DNA from: Methanomicrobiales archaeon
GTDB lineage: Archaea > Halobacteriota > Methanomicrobia > Methanomicrobiales > Methanospirillaceae
Assembly (NCBI GenBank): GCA_017883495.1
Contig: JADGNL010000179.1
Location: 1 to 8,217 of the forward strand
DNA length: 8,217 nt
Reading direction: 5' to 3'
The position numbers were made by a program, and so were the translations under genes. Below, piece after piece: positions 1-5,173 of the stretch. The notes beneath the pieces are model-generated. The model saw only the letters and a program-made list of their open reading frames with translations, did not search any database and was not told the DNA's origin. Each line of letters starts with the position of its first letter. Positions within the stretch are counted from its first letter, which is position 1.

Positions 1-251
1 CCGGCGATCCCCGGCACGCACGTGTTCACGATCGCCACGGCGCGATAGCGGACAAGCATGGCCTCGACCGTCGCCCGGGCCCGCGTCACTCCGCCGAGGA
101 CCGCGTCCGCCCCCGAAAGGTCGGTGCAGCCGAGGTTGATCCGGAGGAGGGACGACGGGTAGAACCAGCAGCCCGAGGAGCCGTGCACGGCGACGCCGAG
201 CCCGTCGTAGGCGGAGAGGGCCGCGACCGCGCCGACCATGGCGCAGGGCAC
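1..251 (-). CDS. NifK-like (nitrogenase component 1) protein, N-terminal part, cut by window edge
   Basis: This is the first 83 codons of a second component-1 protein, probably the partner of the NifD-like protein in an alpha/beta-type complex. From a GTG start at 251 it reads PCAMVGAVAAL, then VAVHGSSGCWFYPSSLL, then VNTCVPGIAG. These match the three cysteine motifs of component-1 proteins: Cys3, Cys28 and Cys78 would be cluster ligands like those holding the P-cluster in NifD/NifK. The start is uncertain. The frame is open further upstream but has no ATG, GTG or TTG there; a CTG at 283 would add SRCRAGPLV before the first motif, and ATG at 239 would remove Cys3, which argues against it. With the GTG start the gene begins 26 bases after the NifD-like stop, so co-transcription is likely. 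It continues past the left edge, so length and C-terminal domains are unknown. Superfamily membership is fairly secure; the exact function is not known. Confidence 0.75.
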   Translation of the reverse strand, partial: MPCAMVGAVAALSAYDGLGVAVHGSSGCWFYPSSLLRINLGCTDLSGADAVLGGVTRARATVEAMLVRYRAVAIVNTCVPGIA

Positions 252-277
252 GAGCGGCCCCGCCCGACAGCGGCTGT

Positions 278-1309
278 TCAGAGCACCCGCCCCCAGCGAG
301 AGAGCATGCTGACCATTCCCGCCGTCCCGACCGGCGCCGGGTCCGGGATCGGGACCGGGATCCCTGCAGGGTGGATGGTCATCCCGAGCGCGTCCGCGAC
401 CTCCACGGCCCAGTCGGGTGCATCCGGAAAGCTGATTCGCGACCCCGAGAGGCCGCCGAACCGGGCGAGCATCGCGTCCTGGTGCGCGGCCTCGGCCTCG
501 CAGGCAGCAGTCGCGTCGAGCCCGAGGGCCACGCCGACGCTCCGGAGAAAGGCGAGCGTGGCCTCGAGGCCGACCGGAAATCCGCGGATACGGGGAGTCC
601 GGGGCCGCACGGGGAAACTCTCGGCAACCGCTGCCAGCCCGGGCTCGCGGAGCACGAGGAGGTCCGAACACGGGAGGAGGCCGCAGTCCGCAGTCGATGT
701 CTCGCGGATGAACCGGAGCCCGACCCCGAGGTCGAGGCGGCCCAGGAGGCGGCCGAGCTCGGCCGCGTGCCGGTCGGCCTCGTACTCGAGGTTCTTCTCG
801 CCGACCAGTGTGACGACAGACCCCTCGCCCCGGTCCGGAACGGGCAGCCGGGCCGAGAGCGCCGCGTACGCCCCGAGCGCGGCCCGCTCCCCCTCGTAGA
901 ACCCGCCGCCAAGGAAGCCGCCGGCCGGGACCACCACGACCGGAACGGAGCGGACCCGCTCCGCGACCGCTATGCAGTCGTCGCCGATCGCCTCGGCCAC
1001 GCAGGTCGAGAGGACCGCGATCGAGCCCGGCGAGCGGGCCGCGGCCTCGTCGAGGGCCGCGGCGAGCGCGTCCTCGCCGCCGAAGATCACCTCGGTCTCC
1101 CCCAGATCGTCCGAGAGCACGACCGGCAGCCGGCCCCCGGGCCGGTCGAGGAGCGAGGTCAGAAGGAGCGAGACGTGGTGGTGGGAGCAGCCGGACGGGC
1201 CGTGCACGATGGTGACCCCGTCGGCCACCGCGGACGCGACCGAGAGCGCGCCCGCGAGCGTGCAGCCGTCAGAGCGTGGTGTACTCGAGGGCGAGGGATT
1301 CGAGCTCAT
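278..1309 (-). CDS. NifD-like (nitrogenase component 1) protein
   Basis: A 343-residue protein of the nitrogenase component-1 superfamily, expected to hold an iron-sulfur cluster and receive electrons from the NifH-like protein. Visible motifs are GCTLAGALSVAS (Cys16), IVHGPSGCSHHH (Cys41) and VLSTCVAEAIGDD (Cys103), matching NifD Cys62, Cys88 and Cys154. Further conserved-looking segments are EVIFGGEDAL (about residues 73-82), VVVPAGGFLGGGFYEG (about 125-140), LVGEKNLEYE (about 168-177) and FPVGLEATLAFLRSVG in the C-terminal half. At 343 residues it is much shorter than NifD (about 480-500) and shows no obvious counterpart of the FeMo-cofactor His ligand. The ATG at 1309 lies 41 bases inside the NifH-like gene; no later in-frame start precedes Cys16, so a coupled overlap is the best reading. 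The F430 enzyme CfbD is the nearest named alternative, but the N-terminal sequence and the presence of a separate K-like partner fit it poorly. Substrate unknown. Confidence 0.85.
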   Translation of the reverse strand: MSSNPSPSSTPRSDGCTLAGALSVASAVADGVTIVHGPSGCSHHHVSLLLTSLLDRPGGRLPVVLSDDLGETEVIFGGEDALAAALDEAAARSPGSIAVLSTCVAEAIGDDCIAVAERVRSVPVVVVPAGGFLGGGFYEGERAALGAYAALSARLPVPDRGEGSVVTLVGEKNLEYEADRHAAELGRLLGRLDLGVGLRFIRETSTADCGLLPCSDLLVLREPGLAAVAESFPVRPRTPRIRGFPVGLEATLAFLRSVGVALGLDATAACEAEAAHQDAMLARFGGLSGSRISFPDAPDWAVEVADALGMTIHPAGIPVPIPDPAPVGTAGMVSMLSRWGRVL

Positions 1310-2087
1310 CCTGCGTGAGAGGTCGGGGGATCGACATGGCGGTGTTTCCGAGTATGTCCTCGGCGAGCCGGCGGTAGACGCTTGCCTGTGCCGACGCCGG
1401 AGCGTACTCGATCACGGTTCGGCGGTGGAGCTCGGCGAGCTGGACCACGCGGTCGCGCGGGATTGCGGCGACCAGGCGCGAACCGATTGCGTCGGCGAAC
1501 GCCCGGACCAGCTCCTCCTCCCGCTCCATCCCCTTCGCGTTCAGGATCACCCCCGCGAGCCGGCAGCGGCACCGCGGCCGCTCGGCCAGACGGGCGATCG
1601 CCTTCGCGATGTTGTTGGCCGCGTACAGCGACATCAGCTCGCCCGAGCTGACCAGGTAGACCTCCTCGGCGTAGCCCTCCCGCATGGGCATGGCGAAGCC
1701 GCCGCAGACCACGTCCCCGAGTACGTCGTAGACGATCACGTCGGCCTCGAGCGCCCCGCGCTCCTCGAGGAGCTGGAAGGTCGCGATGATCCCGCGGCCC
1801 GCGCACCCGATCCCGGGCTCGGGCCCGCCAGCCTCGACGCACCGGACTCCCGCGTACCCGGTCCGGACCACGTCCTCGAGCGCGACGCCCGCGGCGCCGC
1901 GCTCCCGCACCAGGTCGAGCACGGTCGGCAGCGGCTCGCCGTGCATCAGCATCCGGGTCGAGTCGTGCTTGGGGTCGCAGCCGACCTGGAGGACGGATCG
2001 CCCGCTCTCTCCGAGCGCGGCCGAGAGGTTCGCCGAGGTCGTCGACTTGCCGATACCTCCCTTGCCGTAGAGGGCGATCTGCTTCAT
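1269..2087 (-). CDS. NifH-like iron protein (ATP-dependent reductase, CfbC/BchL/NifH superfamily)
   Basis: A 272-residue homodimeric Fe-protein relative that couples ATP hydrolysis to electron transfer from a [4Fe-4S] cluster to a component-1 partner. The P-loop GKGGIGKST is at residues 8-16, GCDPKHDST (36-44) is the switch I region, the cluster ligands are Cys95 (GIGCAGRG) and Cys128 (DVVCGGFAMP), and DVLGDVV (121-127) is switch II. Arg98 corresponds to the ADP-ribosylated arginine of NifH. LYAANNIAKAI and TVIEYAP are further family hallmarks. Length is normal for the family. GAGGG sits immediately before the ATG at 2087, unusually close for a ribosome-binding site. The gene overlaps the NifD-like gene by 41 bases and heads the H-D-K set. 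In methanogens the named relative is CfbC, the F430 reductase; the partners here suggest a different nitrogenase-like system, so no gene symbol is given. The family is very secure, the specific role is not. Confidence 0.93.
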   Translation of the reverse strand: MKQIALYGKGGIGKSTTSANLSAALGESGRSVLQVGCDPKHDSTRMLMHGEPLPTVLDLVRERGAAGVALEDVVRTGYAGVRCVEAGGPEPGIGCAGRGIIATFQLLEERGALEADVIVYDVLGDVVCGGFAMPMREGYAEEVYLVSSGELMSLYAANNIAKAIARLAERPRCRCRLAGVILNAKGMEREEELVRAFADAIGSRLVAAIPRDRVVQLAELHRRTVIEYAPASAQASVYRRLAEDILGNTAMSIPRPLTQDELESLALEYTTL

Positions 2088-2130
2088 CCCTCTGCCGTTG
2101 GATGCACGGGCGGTTCAACCTTTCCGAAGT

Positions 2131-2152
2131 TAACGCAGGTCCGGTTGCGTTA
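2131..2152. promoter_or_regulatory. Inverted repeat, candidate operator upstream of the NifH-like gene
   Basis: TAACGCA at 2131-2137 and its exact reverse complement TGCGTTA at 2146-2152 are separated by 8 bases. The repeat lies 44 bases upstream of the NifH-like start codon and 20 bases past the cupin stop. No T-run follows it in the minus direction, so it looks more like a protein-binding site than a terminator. It does not match the GGAA-N6-TTCC operator described for the archaeal nitrogen repressor NrpR. A role as operator is inferred. Confidence 0.4.
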
Positions 2153-2172
2153 TCCGGCGAGATCCCGCGCGT

Positions 2173-2508
2173 CTACTCGTGGATCATCACGAGCTCCATC
2201 TTGAACCGGCTCGTCGCGTACACCGCGTGCGGCACGTTCGCGGGCATGATGATCAGTTCGCCCTCGGCGAGGGCGAACTCCTGCTCGCGAACGGTCACGC
2301 GGGCCGTTCCCTCGAGCACGGTCACGATCGCGTCGTACGGGGCCATGTGCTCGGAGAGCCCCTGCCCCTCGTCGAACGCGAAGAGCGTGATCGTCCCCGT
2401 GGGCTTGAAGACGAGCATGCGCGAGACGACCGCGCCGGGCTGGTAGTCGACGAGCCCCCGGAGCGGCACGACCTGCCCCGCTTCGAGCCCCCGCTGTGGA
2501 TCCGTCAT
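2173..2508 (-). CDS. Small single-domain cupin protein
   Basis: A 111-residue cytosolic beta-barrel (cupin) protein of unknown substrate. The first cupin motif region is about residues 48-70 (GQGLSEHMAPYDAIVTVLEG) and the second about 83-94 (GELIIMPANVPHAV), ending in RFKMELVMI. The usual metal-binding HxH pair of motif 1 is reduced to His54 followed by Met-Ala, and the second-motif histidine is His94, so metal binding may be incomplete or use other residues. This variant pattern is common in small stand-alone archaeal and anaerobe cupins. The ATG at 2508 is the first start codon for the domain; the frame runs open far upstream only because it lies antisense to or across other genes. A T-rich box about 26 bases before this ATG would give a leaderless mRNA. 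The gene points the same way as the nitrogenase-like set, 85 bases before it, so read-through is possible. Family sure, function not. Confidence 0.86.
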   Translation of the reverse strand: MTDPQRGLEAGQVVPLRGLVDYQPGAVVSRMLVFKPTGTITLFAFDEGQGLSEHMAPYDAIVTVLEGTARVTVREQEFALAEGELIIMPANVPHAVYATSRFKMELVMIHE

Positions 2509-2530
2509 GGACCATGGGGTCGGTGCGGGA

Positions 2531-2539
2531 TCTAAAAAA
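2531..2539 (-). promoter_or_regulatory. Possible TATA-like box for the cupin gene
   Basis: On the minus strand TTTTTTAGA lies about 23-31 bases before the cupin ATG at 2508, the spacing expected of an archaeal TATA box in front of a leaderless transcript. The same T-run also closes the terminator hairpin of the upstream thioredoxin-like gene, so it may serve either or both roles. Confidence 0.35.
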
Positions 2540-2556
2540 CGTGACGCTCCCGTCAC
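2534..2556 (-). terminator. Hairpin-plus-T-run terminator after the thioredoxin-like gene
   Basis: On the minus strand GTGACG and CGTCAC form a perfect 6-bp stem around a 4-base loop (2541-2556), followed after one G by six T residues (2539-2534). The stem includes the TGA stop codon of the thioredoxin-like gene. Archaeal RNA polymerase stops mainly at T-runs, and the stem strengthens the call. It would end the protease/thioredoxin-like unit. Confidence 0.65.
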
Positions 2557-2957
2557 CGCCGTGCCTCGACGGCCCTGACGGCCCCGGGCAGTCCGTCCCG
2601 GATCTCGGCCTCGCCGAAGAACGCCCGGCCGTCGGCGACGGCCTCGGGCAGGCCCCGCGGCGTGACGTTGAGCACCTGGTTCACAGCGTAATACCGGCTC
2701 GTGTTCGTCTCGTTGCCGTAGGTCTCGATCTCCTCGAACCGGACGTCGGGGTGCTGGTGGGCCAGATCGTTGATGAACGGGGTGACGGCATGGCAGGCGT
2801 GGCACCCCTCGCCCCAGAAATAAAGGACGTCCGCGGTCTCGCCGGGGATCGGCGCGGGCGCCGGGCCGCCGACGCCAGCGGGGGTCGCGCAGCCTGCCGC
2901 GAGCACGAGCAGGAGAAGTACCGGGCCTGCCAGCCACCACGAATGTTGCACGGTCAT
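2553..2957 (-). CDS. Thioredoxin-fold lipoprotein with CxxC site
   Basis: A 134-residue exported thiol-redox protein. Residues 1-22 form a signal peptide with a hydrophobic core (about 9-21) ending in a lipobox LAAGC, so Cys23 would be lipid-modified and anchor the protein on the outer face of the membrane. A Gly/Pro/Ala-rich linker (24-41) leads into a thioredoxin fold: strand VLYFWGEGCHACHAVTPFI carries the active site Cys52-His-Ala-Cys55, and VTPRGLPEAV (98-107) is the cis-proline loop region. The pattern resembles DsbA/DsbD-type thioredoxin domains in bacteria and archaea. The ATG at 2957 is preceded by GAGGGG, and the gene starts only 6 bases after the protease stop, so the two are surely co-transcribed. 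A hairpin terminator follows directly. It could reduce or form disulfides in surface proteins; the direction cannot be told from the sequence. Confidence 0.88.
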   Translation of the reverse strand: MTVQHSWWLAGPVLLLLVLAAGCATPAGVGGPAPAPIPGETADVLYFWGEGCHACHAVTPFINDLAHQHPDVRFEEIETYGNETNTSRYYAVNQVLNVTPRGLPEAVADGRAFFGEAEIRDGLPGAVRAVEARR

Positions 2958-2963
2958 CGCCCC

Positions 2964-4136
2964 TCAGATCGTCGACCCCATGGCGAGCGCGCCGAAGAGG
3001 ATCAGGTCGTACGTGGCGTGGGTGATGGCCGATGTCGTGGTGTTCGCCCGCCGCCGGATCCAGGCGAAGACGAGCCCCGCGAGGAAGACCGAGACGAGGC
3101 CGTCCCACGAGTACTGCCATGCGTGGAGCGCGGCGAAGAGGAGGCTCGGGAGGACCATGCCGAAGACCGGCTGGAGTACGCCGCGGACCGCGAGCTCTTC
3201 GCCAACACCGGCCGAGACTGCAGCCGTGACCGCTCCCGCGGGGGTCAGCATGCCCGAGAAGAGCTGGCGATAGGCTGCCTCGTTCGTGACGGGCCAGCCC
3301 AGCGCGCCCCAGACCAGAGCGATCGCCCGATCCAGCAGGCCGAAGACCACGACGAGCACCACGGCCATTCCGAGGGCGAAGAGGACCTGCCGCGCCGTGG
3401 GCCGGACGAACGCGAGCCGCTCGAGCGCCTCCGCGAAGTTGCGCCGGACGAAGAGCCCGACCACCAGGAACGAGGCGTAGATGATGAAGAGGAGGGAGTA
3501 GGCCTCGGACCGGGCCAGCTCCCCCGGGCTCTGGCCGAAAGCCCCGCTCCCGAGCACGTTCGGGGAGAGGAGGGGTGGAGCGCCGTTCACGATCAGGGGG
3601 ACGGGCGGGATCAGAATCAGGGCGATCACGAGCACGAGCGCGACCGCCTGGACGAAGGAGGCGGGGTCCAGCGGCAGGTACCGCGCAACCCACCGCCGGA
3701 ACGGACGGAGCAGCCCGACGAAGGAGGCGAGGCCGAAGAGCGACCCGAGGCCGAGGAGGGCGAGCACGGTCGGCGCAATCCCGGGGGGCAGCACGCCCGC
3801 CTCGATCGTCGCGGTCGGCACGATCGCGAATACCCCGAACGCCAGCGAGACGAGGACCAGGGACCCGACGATCCCGAGCAGGAGCACCGCGGTCAGGTAC
3901 CGGAGAGGCCGCGAATCCTCGGCCAGGTACGCGGCCATGGCCAGGACGACGAACGGCGCGACCTGGGCCGCACCGGCGCCGAGGAGGACGAGCTCGCTCC
4001 CGAGGTCGCGGCTCGACAGGAGGAGGAGCCCGACCGCGACCGCGGCCACGACCGTCCCGAGGAGGAGCGCCCGGTACCCCGTCCGCCCGGTCGGCGGCAC
4101 CACGTCCGCGGCAGGCGAGGGCTCCTCCGGGTCCAT
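2964..4136 (-). CDS. CPBP (CAAX/Abi-type) family intramembrane metalloprotease
   Basis: A 390-residue polytopic membrane protein. After a short acidic N-terminus there are about eight hydrophobic segments. The C-terminal third has the full set of family motifs: EELAVR (Glu313, Glu314, Arg318), FAALH (Phe334, His338) and a late HATYD (His373, Asp377). These form the intramembrane glutamate/histidine metal site of Rce1-like proteases. The N-terminal 200 residues are extra transmembrane segments beyond the compact CPBP domain. The start at 4136 was chosen because its product begins shortly before the first membrane segment and a TATA-like box lies about 20-27 bases upstream; the open frame reaches back to 4307 but that stretch is low-complexity and lies beyond the promoter. 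It is followed 6 bases later by the thioredoxin-like lipoprotein, suggesting a joint role at the cell envelope. Substrate unknown: many archaeal members have no known CAAX target. Confidence 0.9.
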   Translation of the reverse strand: MDPEEPSPAADVVPPTGRTGYRALLLGTVVAAVAVGLLLLSSRDLGSELVLLGAGAAQVAPFVVLAMAAYLAEDSRPLRYLTAVLLLGIVGSLVLVSLAFGVFAIVPTATIEAGVLPPGIAPTVLALLGLGSLFGLASFVGLLRPFRRWVARYLPLDPASFVQAVALVLVIALILIPPVPLIVNGAPPLLSPNVLGSGAFGQSPGELARSEAYSLLFIIYASFLVVGLFVRRNFAEALERLAFVRPTARQVLFALGMAVVLVVVFGLLDRAIALVWGALGWPVTNEAAYRQLFSGMLTPAGAVTAAVSAGVGEELAVRGVLQPVFGMVLPSLLFAALHAWQYSWDGLVSVFLAGLVFAWIRRRANTTTSAITHATYDLILFGALAMGSTI

Positions 4137-4155
4137 ACTGGATGTGGTGATCCGG

Positions 4156-4163
4156 GATATTTC
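4156..4163 (-). promoter_or_regulatory. TATA-like box for the protease/thioredoxin-like operon
   Basis: GAAATATC on the minus strand is an AT-rich island in a GC-rich setting, centred about 23-24 bases before the protease ATG at 4136. That spacing fits a leaderless archaeal transcript starting at or near the ATG. Confidence 0.45.
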
Positions 4164-4411
4164 TCTCTTCGCACGACCTCGCCCGGCATCCCCTCCCCGA
4201 ATAGCCGCTCCTCGAGCGGACATGGCCGTGGAAGCGGGCACTTCGAAGCCCGAAGGAGACGGTGCGCTCTCCGCAAGGGCGTCGAGATCAGGAGAAACAA
4301 CAGTCAAAGTCCCGGGGAGCTGAGGACAGGCGCGAAGCGGATCTGCGGCCCGAAAGCCGCGCCTGTCCCACTTGGGACTGTGTATCAGGTGCCCCGGAGA
4401 CCCGACAATTG
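4164..4411. other. Non-coding stretch with hairpins between the protease promoter and the gene remnant
   Basis: No credible gene is seen here on either strand. A perfect 6-bp inverted repeat with a 3-base centre (CCGCTC/GAGCGG, 4205-4219) lies about 70 bases upstream of the protease start. The larger inverted repeat at 4324-4368 and the 14-base near-palindrome GTCCCACTTGGGAC (4365-4378) overlap by a few bases. A perfect 10-base palindrome GACAATTGTC (4404-4413) marks the right end. Base composition is less GC-biased than in the flanking genes. Confidence 0.5.
4324..4368. repeat. 11-bp perfect inverted repeat with inner hairpin
   Basis: GGACAGGCGCG (4324-4334) is exactly reverse-complementary to CGCGCCTGTCC (4358-4368), with a 23-base centre. 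A competing inner hairpin GCGGC/GCCGC (4345-4360) shares bases with the right arm, so two folds exclude each other. The repeat lies 44 bases past the stop of the gene remnant on the minus strand, with a T-rich stretch about 30 bases beyond, so it could be its terminator region, or a regulatory RNA element. Confidence 0.5.
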
Positions 4412-4466
4412 TCAGAGGGGCTGCACATCAAAGTTTGCCGTGCGATATTGCCCGGCAACCGTGACG
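4381..4466. repeat. Diverged direct repeat, copy A
   Basis: Bases 4381-4401 match 4728-4748 of copy B at 18 of 21 positions, including the identical 12-mer TGCCCCGGAGAC. The similarity continues: CAGAGGGG against ACAGGGG, then GTTTGCC (4433-4439), and GGCAA followed three bases later by TGACG (4454-4466), all in the same order. Copy A has about 13 extra bases between GTTTGCC and GGCAA. Read as RNA, GTGCCCC and GGGGCTGCAC can pair with one bulge. Origin unknown: it may be internal duplication of a former gene or a short mobile or regulatory repeat. Confidence 0.5.
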
Positions 4467-4481
4467 AGCAGAAGGACGCTC

Positions 4482-4499
4482 CGGGATTCTCCCGTTTTT
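4482..4499 (+). terminator. Possible plus-strand hairpin terminator
   Basis: CGGGA and TCCCG form a 5-bp stem around a 3-base loop (4482-4494), followed directly by five T residues (4495-4499). The T-run is half of a perfect 14-base palindrome GTTTTTCGAAAAAC (4494-4507), so the minus strand also carries a T5 run there, preceded by a GGCC/GGCC hairpin. The arrangement could stop transcription from both sides, but no plus-strand gene upstream is evident and the element lies within the putative gene remnant. Confidence 0.35.
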
Positions 4500-4727
4500 C
4501 GAAAAACTTTCCCGGCCGGAGGCCTGCGCGACGCCTCCGAACAGAGCGGCAAAACGCAGATGGCGAGGAGTGCGGAATCGAATATCACCGTCAACGCGGT
4601 GCGAGAAGAGCGATCGAGAGCGACAGGGCCGGCGTGAACGTCGACGATCCCCGTCCCGGAAGCAAGGAGGACGGACGCGGTCACGAAGTGCGGCCAAGCA
4701 AGGACTGCGCGTCCGCCTCCAAGGCCC

Positions 4728-4799
4728 TGTACCGGCTGCCCCGGAGACAGCAGAGAATCGACAGGGGTCGGCTTGAGTGTTTGCCAGGCAATAGTGACG
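4728..4799. repeat. Diverged direct repeat, copy B
   Basis: Second copy of the element at 4381-4466, in the same orientation about 347 bases away. The strongest match is 4728-4748 (18 of 21), then ACAGGGG, GTTTGCC (4779-4785) and GGCAATAGTGACG (4787-4799). The conserved blocks keep their order while spacing changes. On the minus strand copies B and A encode the similar segments VTIAWQ and VTVAGQ in the same frame of the putative gene remnant. Confidence 0.5.
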
Positions 4800-5036
4800 T
4801 ACAATTACGTTGAACATAGGCGTTCCCGAGCTGTATCCGAACGCACGACTGCGCCGAAGGCGACGGGTGCGGCACCTGTCAGCCCCGTCGAATCGGTTCG
4901 AGAGCCGGCCATCAGGCTCGTCGCGATCCCCGTCACAGTCGATGAGAAGATTGCGCCGCCGCCGAGGAGCGCGAGGACGAGGTAGAGACAGACAAGCGTG
5001 AACCGATCCCGTCCGTCATGGCCCCGTCTCCGAGGA

Positions 5037-5121
5037 CGCTGAGGGGGAGATTTGAACTCCCGAGGGGCAGAGCCCCACAGGCTTTCCAGGCCTGCGCCTT
5101 ACCGGACTAGACTACCTCAGC
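5037..5121 (-). tRNA. tRNA-Ser (anticodon GGA)
   Basis: An 85-base class II tRNA. The acceptor stem is GCTGAGG (5121-5115) paired with CCTCAGC (5044-5038), followed by discriminator G at 5037, the base expected for serine tRNAs. The anticodon arm CAGGC-CTGGAAA-GCCTG gives anticodon GGA, reading UCC and UCU. The long variable arm GGGGC-TCT-GCCCC is diagnostic of class II, and the T arm is GGGAG-TTCAAAT-CTCCC. CCA is not encoded, as in many archaeal tRNA genes, and no intron is present. It lies between cbf5 and the gene remnant. Confidence 0.97.
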
Positions 5122-5155
5122 AGAATAGAACAGGGGATCGGGTTGACCCGGGACA

Positions 5156-5166
5156 CTCTTAAGCTT
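5156..5166 (-). promoter_or_regulatory. Possible TATA-like box for tRNA-Ser
   Basis: AAGCTTAAGAG on the minus strand is the only AT-rich stretch in the cbf5-tRNA spacer apart from the bases next to the tRNA. It lies about 35-45 bases before the mature 5' end, which would give a short leader removed by RNase P. Confidence 0.4.
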
Positions 5167-5173
5167 ATGCCCA

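Larger units (their letters stand above)
4412..5019 (-). pseudogene. Remnant of a membrane or secreted protein gene (frameshift plus in-frame stop)
   Basis: I do not recognise the family. An ATG at 5019 begins M-T-D-G and then loses frame; one extra G in the GGG near 5009 would restore D-R-F-T followed by the hydrophobic run LVCLYLVLALLGGGAIF and TVTGIATSLMAG, a typical signal or transmembrane segment. The frame then runs to a TAA at 4807-4805 and continues in the same frame (LYVTIAWQTLKPTPVDSLL) to a TGA at 4414-4412. A second hydrophobic run (ALTVIFDSALLAICVLPLC) and a second VTVAGQYRTANFDV segment suggest an internal duplication, matching the DNA repeat copies A and B. Third-position GC is roughly 70 percent, lower than in the neighbours, as expected for decay. 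Alternatives are a non-coding region with chance openness, or a real 130-residue gene starting at TTG 4804. The call rests on the frame continuity across the stop, so confidence is modest. Confidence 0.4.

Noticed and set aside
278..2087. Naming the NifH-like and NifD-like genes cfbC and cfbD
   Set aside because: The NifH-like protein would fit CfbC, but the D protein's N-terminal pattern and the separate K-like partner do not fit the CfbCD system as I know it; kept only as an alternative.
371..2204. Long plus-strand open frames opposite the NifD-like and NifH-like genes
   Set aside because: Arg/Glu/Ala-rich shadow translations without motifs; the minus strand carries conserved catalytic cysteines and a P-loop.
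4137..4307. An N-terminal extension of the CPBP protease back to an ATG at 4307
   Set aside because: The extra 57 residues are low-complexity, precede the membrane domain, and lie upstream of the TATA-like box at 4156-4163.
2496..4637. A 713-codon plus-strand open frame antisense to the cupin, thioredoxin-like and protease genes
   Set aside because: Its translation is almost only charged residues plus Pro and Gly, with no domain; it is open because stop codons are rare opposite GC-rich genes. The minus-strand genes have full family motifs.
4428..4817. A 129-codon minus-strand frame starting MFNVIVRHYC in the gene-poor region
   Set aside because: Arg/Pro-rich translation without a hydrophobic or domain pattern; the overlapping frame at 4412-5019 has the better protein-like signal.
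5037..5121. tRNA-Ser as an integration site for a mobile element in 4137-5036
   Set aside because: No second copy of the tRNA 3' end, no integrase and no terminal repeats were found in the window.
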